Shown here: one piece after another, positions 7,650-16,122 of the stretch
Layout: each line of letters starts with the position of its first letter
How positions within the stretch are numbered: position 1 is the first letter of the stretch
Origin: an uncultured Prevotellaceae bacterium
Lineage (GTDB): Bacteria; Bacteroidota; Bacteroidia; Bacteroidales; Muribaculaceae
DNA: 37,309 bases
Assembly (NCBI GenBank): GCA_947167995.1
Contig: CAMVKS010000025.1
Location: 1 to 37,309, forward strand
Direction: 5' to 3'
Program-made: the position numbers and the translations under genes
Notes under the pieces: generated by a model
Database searches by the model: none
Seen by the model: the letters and a program-made list of their open reading frames with translations, nothing else
Told to the model about the DNA's origin: nothing

Positions 7650-8297
7650 ATGAACAATTTAAAGAACTTATCGAAACTGGCTCTTGTGGCTCTGGCACTA
7701 ATCATTGCCATGGGATCATGCAGCCAAGGGACTAAGAAACAATCAAAGAAAGAAGACAAAGTATCACCTGCCAAGCCAGGACAGCATGTGGAAATCAGAT
7801 ATATTGACGAAGATTCTGTCTTGAAAAACTACAATCTGGCAAAAGATTTCCAAGAGATGGAGACTCGCTTGAACAATGAAATGGAACAAGCAAGCAAAAA
7901 ACACGAAGATCAGATTAACGACTTCATGCAGAAAGCCCTCAAGAGTGCCGAAGATAAATACAACGCAACTCAAGGTCAGGTTCAACTGGAACCCGTGAAC
8001 TTCAACGGTCAAACAGTTCCCCTGCTTCCTGCCGACGCTCAGAAGTACAAGCAAATGATGGACAATGCCCAGTCGGAGCTTACCAAGATTCAACAGAACT
8101 CAGCTAACCAGCTGCAAATGAGCAACAAGCAACTCTCCGACTCGGTTGACAACTTCCTGAGAGACTTCTCTCGTCAGAACAACTATGACGTGATTTTGAA
8201 AAAAGGCGCTACCTTCTATATCAATCCAAGCCTTGACGTGACCGACAAAGTCATCGAGGGCCTGAACAAGAGATATACAAAGGTGGCTAAGAAATAA
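7650..8297 (+). CDS. OmpH/Skp-like periplasmic chaperone lipoprotein
   Basis: The 215-residue protein has a lipoprotein signal with lipidated Cys24 (MGSC) and a Lys-rich linker. The remainder has the OmpH/Skp layout: a beta segment (VEIRYIDEDSVLKNYNLAKDFQEM), a long coiled-coil from about 65 to 175 rich in Gln, Lys and Glu, and the closing NNYDVILKKGATFYINPSLDVTDKVIEGLNKRY. That last phrase is the usual OmpH C-terminal strand pair. Skp-type proteins hold unfolded outer-membrane proteins in the periplasm. Lipid anchoring of a Skp-like protein is the variation here, and the protein is somewhat longer than E. coli Skp. It likely shares an operon with the small membrane protein upstream. Confidence 0.85.
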   Translation: MNNLKNLSKLALVALALIIAMGSCSQGTKKQSKKEDKVSPAKPGQHVEIRYIDEDSVLKNYNLAKDFQEMETRLNNEMEQASKKHEDQINDFMQKALKSAEDKYNATQGQVQLEPVNFNGQTVPLLPADAQKYKQMMDNAQSELTKIQQNSANQLQMSNKQLSDSVDNFLRDFSRQNNYDVILKKGATFYINPSLDVTDKVIEGLNKRYTKVAKK

Positions 8298-8325
8298 CTC
8301 GTAATAAAAAGCAACGATTTTCATG

Positions 8326-8363
8326 ATCGCCACTGCCAAGTTCATGGCAGTGGTGATTTTTTT
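8326..8363 (+). terminator. Terminator after the OmpH-like gene
   Basis: ATCGCCACTGCCA (8326-8338) pairs with TGGCAGTGGTGAT (8345-8357), a 13-bp stem with one wobble and a 6-base loop, followed by a T-run. The -33 box of the next promoter begins two bases after this terminator. Confidence 0.88.
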
Positions 8364-8364
8364 C

Positions 8365-8395
8365 TTGTCCGAACTCTGTTTTTTCACTATCTTTG
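8365..8395 (+). promoter_or_regulatory. Promoter of hflX
   Basis: TTG (8365-8367), 20 bases, TATCTTTG (8388-8395). It directly abuts the preceding terminator. The leader is about 25 bases. Confidence 0.7.
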
Positions 8396-8426
8396 CACAC
8401 AAAACATAATACACATAATATTTAGC

Positions 8427-9662
8427 ATGGGATTACTTGACGATCAGAAACGCCATAGCGTGAGCACCGTAGAGGAAGAGCGCGCAGTGCTTGTGGGACT
8501 TATCACCCCCGAGCAGAACGAGTCGAAGGCTAAAGAATATCTCGATGAACTTGACTTCCTTGCCGAGACCGCTGGTGCTGTGACTGTGAAGAAGTTTACA
8601 CAGAAGTGTGACGCCCCCAACCGTACTACCTTCGTGGGGAAAGGTAAACTTGAGGAGATAGCCACCTACATCGAGGACAACGATATCAACCTCGCCATCT
8701 TCGACGACGATTTGAGCCCCAAGCAAGTGTCGAACATTGAGAAGGTGCTCAAGGTGAAAGTTCTCGACCGCACGAGCCTTATTCTCGATATCTTTGCCAA
8801 GCGTGCCCAGACCGCAAATGCCAAGATGCAGGTGGAGCTTGCACAATATCAGTATCTGCTTCCACGATTGACTGGCATGTGGACCCACCTCGAGCGTCAG
8901 CGAGGCGGTATCGGCATGCGTGGCCCAGGTGAGGAGCAAATCGAGACAGACCGCCGCATCGTCAAGCAGAAAATCTCATTGTTGAAGCAGAAACTCACAA
9001 ACTGGGACAAGCAGAAGACTATCCAGCGCAAAAACCGCGGCAAGCTCACACGTGTGGCACTTGTGGGTTACACCAACGTGGGCAAGTCGACCATCATGAA
9101 CATGCTCAGCAAGAGTGACGTGTTTGCCGAGAACAAACTCTTCGCCACCCTCGACACTACGGTTCGCAAGGTCGTCATCGACAACCTCCCATTCCTCTTG
9201 ACCGACACCGTTGGGTTCATACGCAAGCTACCACATCACCTCGTGGAGTCGTTCAAGACCACTCTCGACGAGGTGCGCGACAGTGACCTCCTCATCCACG
9301 TGGTTGACATCTCGCATCCACAGTTTGAGGAACAGATAGAAGTGGTGAACAAGACGCTTCAAGACGTGTGTGACGCCGGCAACAAAGAGATGATAATGGT
9401 CTTCAACAAGATAGACCAGTTCACCTATGTTGAGAAAGACGAGGATGACCTCACACCACGATTGCGCGAGAACATTCCTCTTGAAGAACTACAAGAGACA
9501 TGGATGTCACGCTTGGGCAACAACTGTGTGTTTATCAGCGCAAAAAAGCGCATCAATATCGACGCGCTCAAGCAACTACTATATGAGAAAGCCAAGCTAA
9601 TCCACACCCAGCGTTTCCCCTATAACGACTTCCTGTTCCAGAAGTATGACGATTTGAACTAA
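8427..9662 (+). CDS. hflX: GTPase HflX
   Basis: This 411-residue ribosome-associated GTPase splits stalled ribosomes, notably under heat stress. The N-terminal HflX domain shows NRTTFVGKGKLEE near 65-77 and the glycine-rich GERGGIGMRGPGE-type segment (here RQRGGIGMRGPGEEQIE, 157-173). A coiled-coil follows, then the G domain with P-loop GYTNVGKS (214-221), DTVGFI (260-265) and NKID near 337. Length and order are standard. Its stop lies only three bases from the stop of the convergent minus-strand gene, with no terminator visible between them. Confidence 0.96.
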   Translation: MGLLDDQKRHSVSTVEEERAVLVGLITPEQNESKAKEYLDELDFLAETAGAVTVKKFTQKCDAPNRTTFVGKGKLEEIATYIEDNDINLAIFDDDLSPKQVSNIEKVLKVKVLDRTSLILDIFAKRAQTANAKMQVELAQYQYLLPRLTGMWTHLERQRGGIGMRGPGEEQIETDRRIVKQKISLLKQKLTNWDKQKTIQRKNRGKLTRVALVGYTNVGKSTIMNMLSKSDVFAENKLFATLDTTVRKVVIDNLPFLLTDTVGFIRKLPHHLVESFKTTLDEVRDSDLLIHVVDISHPQFEEQIEVVNKTLQDVCDAGNKEMIMVFNKIDQFTYVEKDEDDLTPRLRENIPLEELQETWMSRLGNNCVFISAKKRINIDALKQLLYEKAKLIHTQRFPYNDFLFQKYDDLN

Positions 9663-9665
9663 CAA

Positions 9666-10277
9666 CTATTTCTTTGTTATTTGTTCTACAAAATCTTCCA
9701 GTCCTGCAAGATTATAGGCATTTTCTGCGAAATAAAAAGCGATAGCTTCTCGTGTATAGCCATGTTCGTTCATAAGGTAGCTGGCATATTCTCCATGTTC
9801 CTTAATCAACCTTTCGCATTCGGAGTTTCCTTGTTCTATTCCCATTTCAGATCCACCTAATATGGATTTGATAGACGCTAAGACAACCAAAAAGGCTCCT
9901 ATATTTAAAAAAAGTGTCAAGTTCCAGATTTTTCTTTCATTTTTATATAAATAAATGTTATACCCTGTAAGAATTAAAGCTGATATACCTGAAATCACAA
10001 ATACTGCAAGACCTAATAATCTCGAGCTACTGCTACTATGTGGATTGTTTCTTAAATCGAAGTATTCCAATGACTTTTCTATAAGCTTTTCACATTCTTC
10101 ATGAGTCAAACCTTTACTCAACAAAAAATCTTTTAGTTTCTTTATATTCTCTTCGGCATCCTGCCTTATTTCATCATCTTCATTATAAAGCATCTCATTT
10201 GATATAGGATGTTCATCACAAAGTTTTAAAAACTCATCAAGAACATCTATAGGTATTACTCTTTCTTCTTGTTCCAT
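9666..10277 (-). CDS. Unrecognised two-helix membrane protein, AT-rich gene
   Basis: I place the start at the ATG at 10275-10277 (203 residues, MEQEERVIPID). An upstream TTG in frame at 10305-10307 lies within the terminator of the ompA-like gene and is rejected. The protein has an acidic cytosolic-looking N-terminus (1-80), a Ser run, two adjacent membrane helices (about 87-110 and 117-139), and a soluble C-terminus. The segments FLLSKGLTHEECEKLIEKSL (51-70) and YLMNEHGYTREAIAFYFAEN (167-186) resemble each other, which suggests the same helical motif flanks the membrane hairpin on both sides. Codon use is more A/T-rich than in its neighbours. I know no family for it, and it has no visible promoter of its own. 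It could be a recent arrival or a lineage-specific gene. Confidence 0.7.
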   Translation of the reverse strand: MEQEERVIPIDVLDEFLKLCDEHPISNEMLYNEDDEIRQDAEENIKKLKDFLLSKGLTHEECEKLIEKSLEYFDLRNNPHSSSSSRLLGLAVFVISGISALILTGYNIYLYKNERKIWNLTLFLNIGAFLVVLASIKSILGGSEMGIEQGNSECERLIKEHGEYASYLMNEHGYTREAIAFYFAENAYNLAGLEDFVEQITKK

Positions 10278-10300
10278 GACATTGTTAGTCTTTATGTTAT

Positions 10301-10342
10301 AAAACAAGGAGCCTTGTTTTTATGCTTTGGCAAGGCTCCTTG
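10301..10342 (-). terminator. Terminator after the OmpA-family gene
   Basis: CAAGGAGCCTTG (10305-10316) and CAAGGCTCCTTG (10331-10342) form a perfect 12-bp stem with a 14-base loop. On the minus strand the stem is followed by TTTT. It sits 22 bases after the OmpA stop. Each arm is itself nearly palindromic. Confidence 0.8.
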
Positions 10343-10364
10343 ATGATTAGTTGTGTTTCAGAAC

Positions 10365-11606
10365 TTATTTAATCTTGTTCTGGATGGTGCAGATAGAAAC
10401 GCGGTTCCACTCGGGCTCGCTGAACATCTCGCTGATGCCGTTACCCTCGCTCTGGATGCGGCTTGGGCTGATTTTGTACTTGCCGGTGAGCAAGTCATAA
10501 ACGGCCTTAGCGCGAGCGTTAGCAAGACGAATGTTGAGATCCTCGGGACCGTCCTTTGAAGCATAACCCTTGATGATGCAAGTAGCATCGGGGTGGTTCT
10601 TCAAGAAGATAGCCACGCGCTCAACATTAGGCATCTGGGCAGCTGTAACAACACTCTTACCAATCTCGAAGTAAACAAAGGTCTCAAGGTTCTCGATGCT
10701 GTTGTCGATCACGTTGGTTTGTGTAACTGTCTGAACCTGCACCTCAGGTTTGCGGTTGTTACACTCGTCAAGTTCACGTTGCAGACGAGCGGCACGTGCA
10801 TTGGCAGCATCGGCCTCGGCGCGAGCGTTGCTGAGTTGTCCTCTGAGGTCGTTGACTTGAGCGTTGATAGCGTCAAGGTCACTCTGGGTGTATCTCATTG
10901 GACAGAGGGTCATGTAGTGAGCACCAGTGTGGTTCTTGAAGTGATAGGTAAGACCTGCTTCAATCTCTACTGCTGCAGTATTGGCATTGAACACATTGGT
11001 GTGCTGAGTAGCGCCTCTACCCATGTACCACACAACTGCTGGCTTGAGAGAAACTGTCAAAGCCTTTGACTCACCCACATTCCAGTTAAGGTTAAGACCA
11101 GCCTTGGTATACCACGAGTTCTTGTCAGCATTACCAACAACCACTTCTCCTGGCAGGTCAATATCACCTGTCTTATAGGCGTGCCACCATCCCAAGCCAG
11201 CGACAGCCTCGACATCAAGAGTTCTTGGAACACCTGGATATCCAAGCAGGAGGTTTGTCAAGTTAACAGTACCGAAACCGCCTACGAGCTGATGGTCGAT
11301 AATGGTCTTACTGTGTACACCCCAAATAGAAGCATGCTCGCCATAAGGCTTCTGCCAGGAAGAGGTGTTGATAGACCATTCACCTTCGACACCGAGTCCA
11401 AGCACAGGAGTCACCTGCTTGCGAAGCTCAATACCACCTACACCTCTGGCGCTTTTCCAGAAGGCATAGTGCTGGTAAGGAGAAACCATACCACCCTTGA
11501 GAGTCACTGAGATGTTGTCAAAGAACTTGTTACCTTGAACGGTAACTTGTGCCGAAGCCGCACTCAAAGTCATTGCAGCGACAGCAAGTAAAAAAATTTT
11601 TTTCAT
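10365..11606 (-). CDS. OmpA-family outer-membrane protein
   Basis: The 413-residue product has a signal peptide (MKKIFLLAVAAMTLSAASA). An N-terminal beta-barrel follows, to about residue 235 (strands such as VEAVAGLGWWHAYKTG, LTVSLKPAVVWYMG, AAVEIEAGLTYHFKN). Next is a coiled-coil linker (SDLDAINAQVNDLRGQLSNARAEADAANARAARLQRELDEC), then a C-terminal OmpA peptidoglycan-binding domain. That last domain shows FEIGKSVV, IKGYASKDGPEDLNIRLANARAKAVYDLL and NRVSI. It should anchor the outer membrane to peptidoglycan. A TAATTTTG -7 box (11664-11671, minus strand) lies about 60 bases upstream, and a strong terminator follows. Confidence 0.95.
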   Translation of the reverse strand: MKKIFLLAVAAMTLSAASAQVTVQGNKFFDNISVTLKGGMVSPYQHYAFWKSARGVGGIELRKQVTPVLGLGVEGEWSINTSSWQKPYGEHASIWGVHSKTIIDHQLVGGFGTVNLTNLLLGYPGVPRTLDVEAVAGLGWWHAYKTGDIDLPGEVVVGNADKNSWYTKAGLNLNWNVGESKALTVSLKPAVVWYMGRGATQHTNVFNANTAAVEIEAGLTYHFKNHTGAHYMTLCPMRYTQSDLDAINAQVNDLRGQLSNARAEADAANARAARLQRELDECNNRKPEVQVQTVTQTNVIDNSIENLETFVYFEIGKSVVTAAQMPNVERVAIFLKNHPDATCIIKGYASKDGPEDLNIRLANARAKAVYDLLTGKYKISPSRIQSEGNGISEMFSEPEWNRVSICTIQNKIK

Positions 11607-11663
11607 ACTAAATAATTTTTAAACATATACTCTTTTTAAAACTTATTCTTTTAACTGAAACTG

Positions 11664-11671
11664 CAAAATTA
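11664..11671 (-). promoter_or_regulatory. -7 box of the OmpA-family gene
   Basis: TAATTTTG on the minus strand fits TAnnTTTG, with a weak TTTA about 19 bases upstream. Confidence 0.5.
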
Positions 11672-11788
11672 GGCATTAATTGCCACATTTTAAAATTTTT
11701 ATTGATTTTTTCAAGAAACAGAATGCATTTTGAACAAAAATTTGAACAAAATGGTGGGTTTAAGGTTAGAGAAAAGACATGACACACC

Positions 11789-11824
11789 AGTGGCGGAGTA
11801 CTCAATGGTAAGCACTCCGCCACT
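11789..11824 (-). terminator. Stem-loop after ribBA, probable terminator
   Basis: AGTGGCGGAGT (11789-11799) and ACTCCGCCACT (11814-11824) form a perfect 11-bp GC-rich stem with a 14-base loop. It begins 37 bases after the ribBA stop. No T-run follows directly on either strand, so intrinsic termination is less certain than for the other stems. Confidence 0.5.
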
Positions 11825-11861
11825 TAGATCATTCTTCAAGACATTATTATACAAACCTTAA

Positions 11862-13085
11862 TTAAACATTGTGCAGATTGTGCCCCATGCGGGTTTTCTT
11901 GGTGTGCATATAGAAGCGGTTGTATTGATTGGGCATGACTTCGATGGGGACATTCTCGACGACTTCCAGGCCGTAGCTCTCGAGGCCGACACGCTTCACG
12001 GGATTGTTGGTCATGAGCCGCATTTTCTTGACACCGAGAATGCGCAGAATATTTGCTCCCACACCATAGTCACGCTCGTCGGGCTTGAAGCCGAGGTGTG
12101 TGTTGGCATCGACAGTGTCGAGCCCTTCTTCCTGTTGGAGCTTGTAGGCTTTTATTTTGTTCATGAGTCCTATACCGCGTCCTTCCTGGTTCATGTAGAC
12201 GATGAGACCTTTTCCTTCCTCCTCTATCATCTGCATTGCCTTGTGCAGTTGTTCGCCACATTCGCATCGCATAGAGCCGAATATATCGCCTGTGGCACAA
12301 GAGGAGTGCACACGCACGAGTAGCGGCTCGTCCTCGGTCCATTCACCCTTGATGAGAGCTATGTGCTCGAGACCGTTGTTGAGCTGTTTGAAAGGGATGA
12401 GCCTGAAACGTCCATAACAAGTGGGCATGTCGACTATCTCGCCAACCTCGACAATCTTCTCGGTGCGCAGGCGATAGGCAATCAAGTCCTTTATAGAGAT
12501 TATGGGCATCTTGTACTTGCGGCTCACTTCCATGAGCTGTGGCAATCGCGCCATTGTGCCGTCGGGATTGATAATCTCGATAAGGGCGGCGGCTGGCTGC
12601 ATCCCGGCAAGTCGGGTAAGGTCGATAGCTGCCTCGGTGTGACCGGCACGCTTGAGCACCCCCTTGTCTTGAGCACGCAGTGGATTGATGTGTCCCGGTC
12701 TTCCAAAGTCGGTAGCTTTGGCATCGGGATTGGCAAGGTGACGAATTGTCTCGGCACGGTCATGCATCGACACACCTGTTGTGCAACCTTCAAGCTTGTC
12801 GATTGTCACAGTGAAAGGTGTCCCTAACATTGAAGTGTTGTCGTCGACCTGCATGGTGAGTCCCAGCTGCTTGCAGCGCTCGGTGGTGACAGGAGTGCAC
12901 AGCACTCCCCTGCCCTCACTCATCATGAAGTTGACCTTTTCCTCGGTTATACATTCGGCTGCAATAATGAAATCGCCTTCATTCTCACGGTCTTCATCAT
13001 CAACAACAATCACAAATTCTCCCTTGCGGAATTGCTCGATTGCTTCATCTATGGTATTTAACTTAAACTCTTCGTTTTGCATCAT
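11862..13085 (-). CDS. ribBA: Bifunctional DHBP synthase / GTP cyclohydrolase II (RibBA)
   Basis: This 407-residue fusion makes both entry substrates of riboflavin synthesis. The N-terminal half makes 3,4-dihydroxy-2-butanone 4-phosphate from ribulose 5-phosphate ([11 protein letters not shown] at 29-39; [12 protein letters not shown] at 127-138; [11 protein letters not shown] at 146-156). The C-terminal half is GTP cyclohydrolase II, with zinc-binding Cys263, Cys274 and Cys276 in [20 protein letters not shown] and the [16 protein letters not shown] segment. All key motifs are present, so both halves should be active. The start lies 6 bases after the stop of the LptF/G-like gene, so the two are almost certainly co-transcribed. 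No FMN riboswitch is seen upstream. Confidence 0.97.
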   Translation of the reverse strand: MMQNEEFKLNTIDEAIEQFRKGEFVIVVDDEDRENEGDFIIAAECITEEKVNFMMSEGRGVLCTPVTTERCKQLGLTMQVDDNTSMLGTPFTVTIDKLEGCTTGVSMHDRAETIRHLANPDAKATDFGRPGHINPLRAQDKGVLKRAGHTEAAIDLTRLAGMQPAAALIEIINPDGTMARLPQLMEVSRKYKMPIISIKDLIAYRLRTEKIVEVGEIVDMPTCYGRFRLIPFKQLNNGLEHIALIKGEWTEDEPLLVRVHSSCATGDIFGSMRCECGEQLHKAMQMIEEEGKGLIVYMNQEGRGIGLMNKIKAYKLQQEEGLDTVDANTHLGFKPDERDYGVGANILRILGVKKMRLMTNNPVKRVGLESYGLEVVENVPIEVMPNQYNRFYMHTKKTRMGHNLHNV

Positions 13086-13091
13086 AACAAG

Positions 13092-15053
13092 TTATATCGT
13101 TTCTTTTTGGTCTTTTTCGTTGATGTGGGTTGAATCTTTCATTATTATGTCGGATATCTCGTCACACACTCTCGTCACCGTCTTCAACTCATTCTTCAGG
13201 TTGGCTTGATGCCTGATACCCACAAGATACAATGGCAGACCTACAGGGAAAAATGCCGCCAGGAAAGTTCCCAAATGCTTATTATTAGTGACATGATAGG
13301 TGAGCAACTTCCTGACGATGGGGAAGTCCATCGTTTTGTTCAGCAGCAGTTGATTGCGAGAATTGGACATGTAGTCGACAACATCGTCAATCTCCTGTGA
13401 CAACAGGCTCAAAGCCTGCTTGTCATATCCTTGTTGAAGATAAACAAGATAGGACTGTCTTTCCTTGTATCTGCCGAGGAACTTTTCACAGTTCTCCTTG
13501 AGTGTAGCGAGCTTGCTCAAAGCAACCTTTGAATCTACCTCTTCGATCACAACCTCCTTGAGAGTGAGATGCCTGATCTGATGCAAGCCCAACAACCGTC
13601 TGAAGAAATTACGGTAGGCATCGGCATTGAATACTGCCGAGTCGTCAATAGCCTTCTTGGTAAGGAAAATGCCCAACGGCAAGAGGACAGCCGAGCTGAG
13701 CCACACGCCTTCCCACACTGCCCATCGACCGTCTCTTGCCAACTTATAGCCCGAGTTATCGATAATGTAGTAAACGATAAACAGCAGAACCGAGATAACG
13801 ATAGGAGTACCCAGTCCACCCTTCCTGATGATGGCGCCGAGAGGTGCCCCAATGAAGAAGAAGATGAGACAAGCAAGCGACAATGTGAACTTCTTCTGCA
13901 ATTCAATTTCGTGCCTCCTTATCATAAAATTGTTGTCCTCCATAGCATAGCTTTTGAACTCATAGCTCTGCTTTCCCATCTTAAGTCTTGAGATGGCATT
14001 GTTGGCTGTCAATGACTTTGATGTAGGAGACATGGCAGCCCAGATTGAGTCGAAATTAACAGGCTTGTCAAGCTTTACAGGTGCAGTGAGGACAGGTTTT
14101 GCCGTCTGTGCCACGTTGTGAGTAGTATCCTTGGCCGTAGGCACTCCCACACTTGGAGTGAGTCTCATTTCCCTGCTGACAACATTTCCGGCCGAATCAA
14201 CTTTCAGGGTCAACGAATCGATAGTGCTTCGCAGCTCCGACATGTTTTTGCCGATATATTGCTGCCGCATTGTCTCATCGTCCATGCGTGTGAAATTGTC
14301 GTTATAGGGAATGATTATCTCTTTATACTTAAAAGCTTCTCGCCTATACATCTCACTGCCGAGTTCTTCGCTCATAGAAGTGCTTGTGGAAAGATCTTCA
14401 TACCAGTTTCCATGCTCGAGAGTGAGAATCAAGTGTGTTTTTTTGTCATTCATGTATAGGCTACCCGAGTCGGCAGCGACAATTCTTGGGTAGGTCGAGG
14501 TGGTTGACACATCATAGATGAGCAACCCATAAAGTTTGTTATTGTTAGGATTTTTCTGCTTGACATAGAGGTTATAACCCGGAATCTGGTTGTAGATCGC
14601 CCCCTCAGGAATGTCGAGGGTTGGAGACTTCTGCCTCATTGAGAACAATAGCGTATACATTTTCACTTGCGACGGCGGCAGCACATCGTTCTGGAAGAAA
14701 AACGCCCCCACACTCACCAGAGCCACAAAAATCGTGAGCGGCTTCATCACCTTGAGCAAGGAAATGCCGCTTGACTTCATCGCCGTGAGCTCAAAATGCT
14801 CACCTAAATTACCGAAAGTCATCAGCGACGCCAGCAGAATAGATAGTGGCAGTGCAAGAGGGACCATCGACAGAGCGGCATAGAAGAACAGCTCAGCAAT
14901 GATGTCAACACTGAGTCCCTTACCCACGAGCTCATCGATATACTTCCACAAGAACTGCATTATCACAATAAAGAGACAGATACAGAACGTCATCATGAAT
15001 AAAGGCAAATAAGTCTTTAACATGAACACATATAGTCTCTTTATCTTCAGCAT
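13092..15053 (-). CDS. LptF/LptG-family permease, long form
   Basis: The protein (653 residues) belongs to the YjgP/YjgQ family, the inner-membrane permeases that with LptB extract lipopolysaccharide. It has membrane helices near 15-38 and 52-80, the FGNLGEHFELTAMKSSGISLLKVMKPL coupling segment (80-106), and a helix near 105-120. A periplasmic beta domain spans about 125-385, followed by three more helices near 390-470 (SLACLIFFFIGAPLGAIIRKGGLG is typical). Enterobacterial LptF/G are about 360 residues. Here a C-terminal extension of about 170 residues adds helical, coiled-coil-like sequence and one further hydrophobic segment near 615-630. Long forms are usual in Bacteroidota. It sits 33 bases after the CpsB-like gene and 6 bases before ribBA. 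Confidence 0.88.
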   Translation of the reverse strand: MLKIKRLYVFMLKTYLPLFMMTFCICLFIVIMQFLWKYIDELVGKGLSVDIIAELFFYAALSMVPLALPLSILLASLMTFGNLGEHFELTAMKSSGISLLKVMKPLTIFVALVSVGAFFFQNDVLPPSQVKMYTLLFSMRQKSPTLDIPEGAIYNQIPGYNLYVKQKNPNNNKLYGLLIYDVSTTSTYPRIVAADSGSLYMNDKKTHLILTLEHGNWYEDLSTSTSMSEELGSEMYRREAFKYKEIIIPYNDNFTRMDDETMRQQYIGKNMSELRSTIDSLTLKVDSAGNVVSREMRLTPSVGVPTAKDTTHNVAQTAKPVLTAPVKLDKPVNFDSIWAAMSPTSKSLTANNAISRLKMGKQSYEFKSYAMEDNNFMIRRHEIELQKKFTLSLACLIFFFIGAPLGAIIRKGGLGTPIVISVLLFIVYYIIDNSGYKLARDGRWAVWEGVWLSSAVLLPLGIFLTKKAIDDSAVFNADAYRNFFRRLLGLHQIRHLTLKEVVIEEVDSKVALSKLATLKENCEKFLGRYKERQSYLVYLQQGYDKQALSLLSQEIDDVVDYMSNSRNQLLLNKTMDFPIVRKLLTYHVTNNKHLGTFLAAFFPVGLPLYLVGIRHQANLKNELKTVTRVCDEISDIIMKDSTHINEKDQKETI

Positions 15054-15086
15054 CGCAACTGTTGAAAGGAAAAGTGAAGGAATAAA

Positions 15087-15839
15087 TCAGAAGTCGAACT
15101 CGCGGTCATTGACAATGCGATTGGGCAAATCATACTTCTGGCATAACTTTTTCCAATCTTTTGAGCCAATGTATTCCTTAATGAGGCGAGCATGCTCCAT
15201 GTTGTGCATGTCGCTTCCAAGCATGTCACACAGGTTCTGGTCTATGAGCCATAAAGCGGTCTCACGCGCACTACGGCCAAAGTATCCCTCAAGGGAGAGA
15301 ATATTAATCTGGAACTTGACGCTTGCGCTGTGCAAAGCCTTGTAACGCTCTTTGCGGTCATAATAGTAGCGATAACGCTCAGGGTGTGCAAGAATGGGCC
15401 TATAGCCTTTTATCTGCAGCTCAAACATCATATTGTCGATGCCAATAAGTTCCTGAGCAAAAGAATTCTCAAGCAGGATGCGCTTACCAGGCATGGGAAG
15501 AAGGTGCCCTGCCTCATATTCCTTGGTCCAATATTCGTCGATACGGTATTCGGCCGAGGGATAAATCTTGATTGGCAGTCCTTCCTCTTCTACAGCCTTC
15601 TGTAAAACATTATAGGCCTCGGTAAGGGTCTCGGGTGTGTTTTCGAAGGTTTCGGCGGTGACATGAGAGGTGCACATCACGTGTGTTATACCCATGTCGA
15701 TTTGAGCCCTGAGCATCTCGAGCGACTCCATCACATCTTGGGAACCATGGTCTACACCAGGCAGGATGTGGCTGTGCACATCGGTGTGATAGAACAACTT
15801 AGCATCCACCTGAGATTTCTTCTTAAATATATTAAACAT
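15087..15839 (-). CDS. CpsB/CapC-type PHP-domain tyrosine phosphatase
   Basis: The 250-residue protein has the PHP metallophosphatase layout of Wzb-unrelated CpsB/YwqE enzymes. These dephosphorylate tyrosine-rich tails of capsule-regulating kinases. Metal motifs: HTDVHSHILPGVDHGS (His22, His24) near the N-terminus, MCTSHVTAETFENTPE near 55-70, ILAHPERYRYYY near 150, and GSDMHNMEHA near 205. It is probably the first gene of the operon leading to the LptF/G-like permease and ribBA, with a TAACTTTG -7 box at 15883-15890. No kinase or polysaccharide gene lies nearby, so its partner must be elsewhere. Confidence 0.88.
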   Translation of the reverse strand: MFNIFKKKSQVDAKLFYHTDVHSHILPGVDHGSQDVMESLEMLRAQIDMGITHVMCTSHVTAETFENTPETLTEAYNVLQKAVEEEGLPIKIYPSAEYRIDEYWTKEYEAGHLLPMPGKRILLENSFAQELIGIDNMMFELQIKGYRPILAHPERYRYYYDRKERYKALHSASVKFQINILSLEGYFGRSARETALWLIDQNLCDMLGSDMHNMEHARLIKEYIGSKDWKKLCQKYDLPNRIVNDREFDF

Positions 15840-15882
15840 AGTTTTTATCGCATTTAAAAAGCTGTTTCATAGAAAACGACGA

Positions 15883-15890
15883 CAAAGTTA
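15883..15890 (-). promoter_or_regulatory. -7 box upstream of the CpsB-like gene
   Basis: TAACTTTG on the minus strand matches TAnnTTTG, 43 bases before the start codon. The nearest TTG is at the wrong distance. Confidence 0.5.
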
Positions 15891-16061
15891 CTATATTTTC
15901 CCAAGAATAGGCTTATAATAAATATTTTATTTTAAAAATAAACTATAATTAAGTTTTCTATCGGTTGACGACAACAATACAGCCCAACACAATCACATAA
16001 AATGTTGTCTGTTCCACTTTATAATCAAGTCGATTGAATCTACACCGTTTGAACCATGAAA

Positions 16062-16093
16062 TTTGCCGCTTTGTGTTTTTTTCACTACTTTTG
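16062..16093 (+). promoter_or_regulatory. Promoter of the NlpC/CHAP-like and thioesterase genes
   Basis: TTTG (16062-16065), 20 bases, TACTTTTG (16086-16093). This places the transcript start just ahead of the ATG at 16123 and rules out the in-frame TTG at 16063 as the start. Confidence 0.75.
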
Positions 16094-16122
16094 GGGCGAT
16101 TTTTATAAAAACATCAACTCAC

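Noticed and set aside
10278-10307. Longer N-terminus of the 9666-10277 gene from a TTG
   Set aside because: The TTG lies within the stem of the ompA terminator; the ATG at 10277 follows it cleanly.
11662-13300. An FMN riboswitch upstream of ribBA
   Set aside because: ribBA follows the LptF/G-like gene by 6 bases, so there is no leader to hold one, and no RFN motif is seen ahead of the operon.
16063-16122. Longer N-terminus of the NlpC/CHAP-like protein
   Set aside because: The extra codons overlap the promoter boxes, and the ATG at 16123 gives a clean signal peptide.
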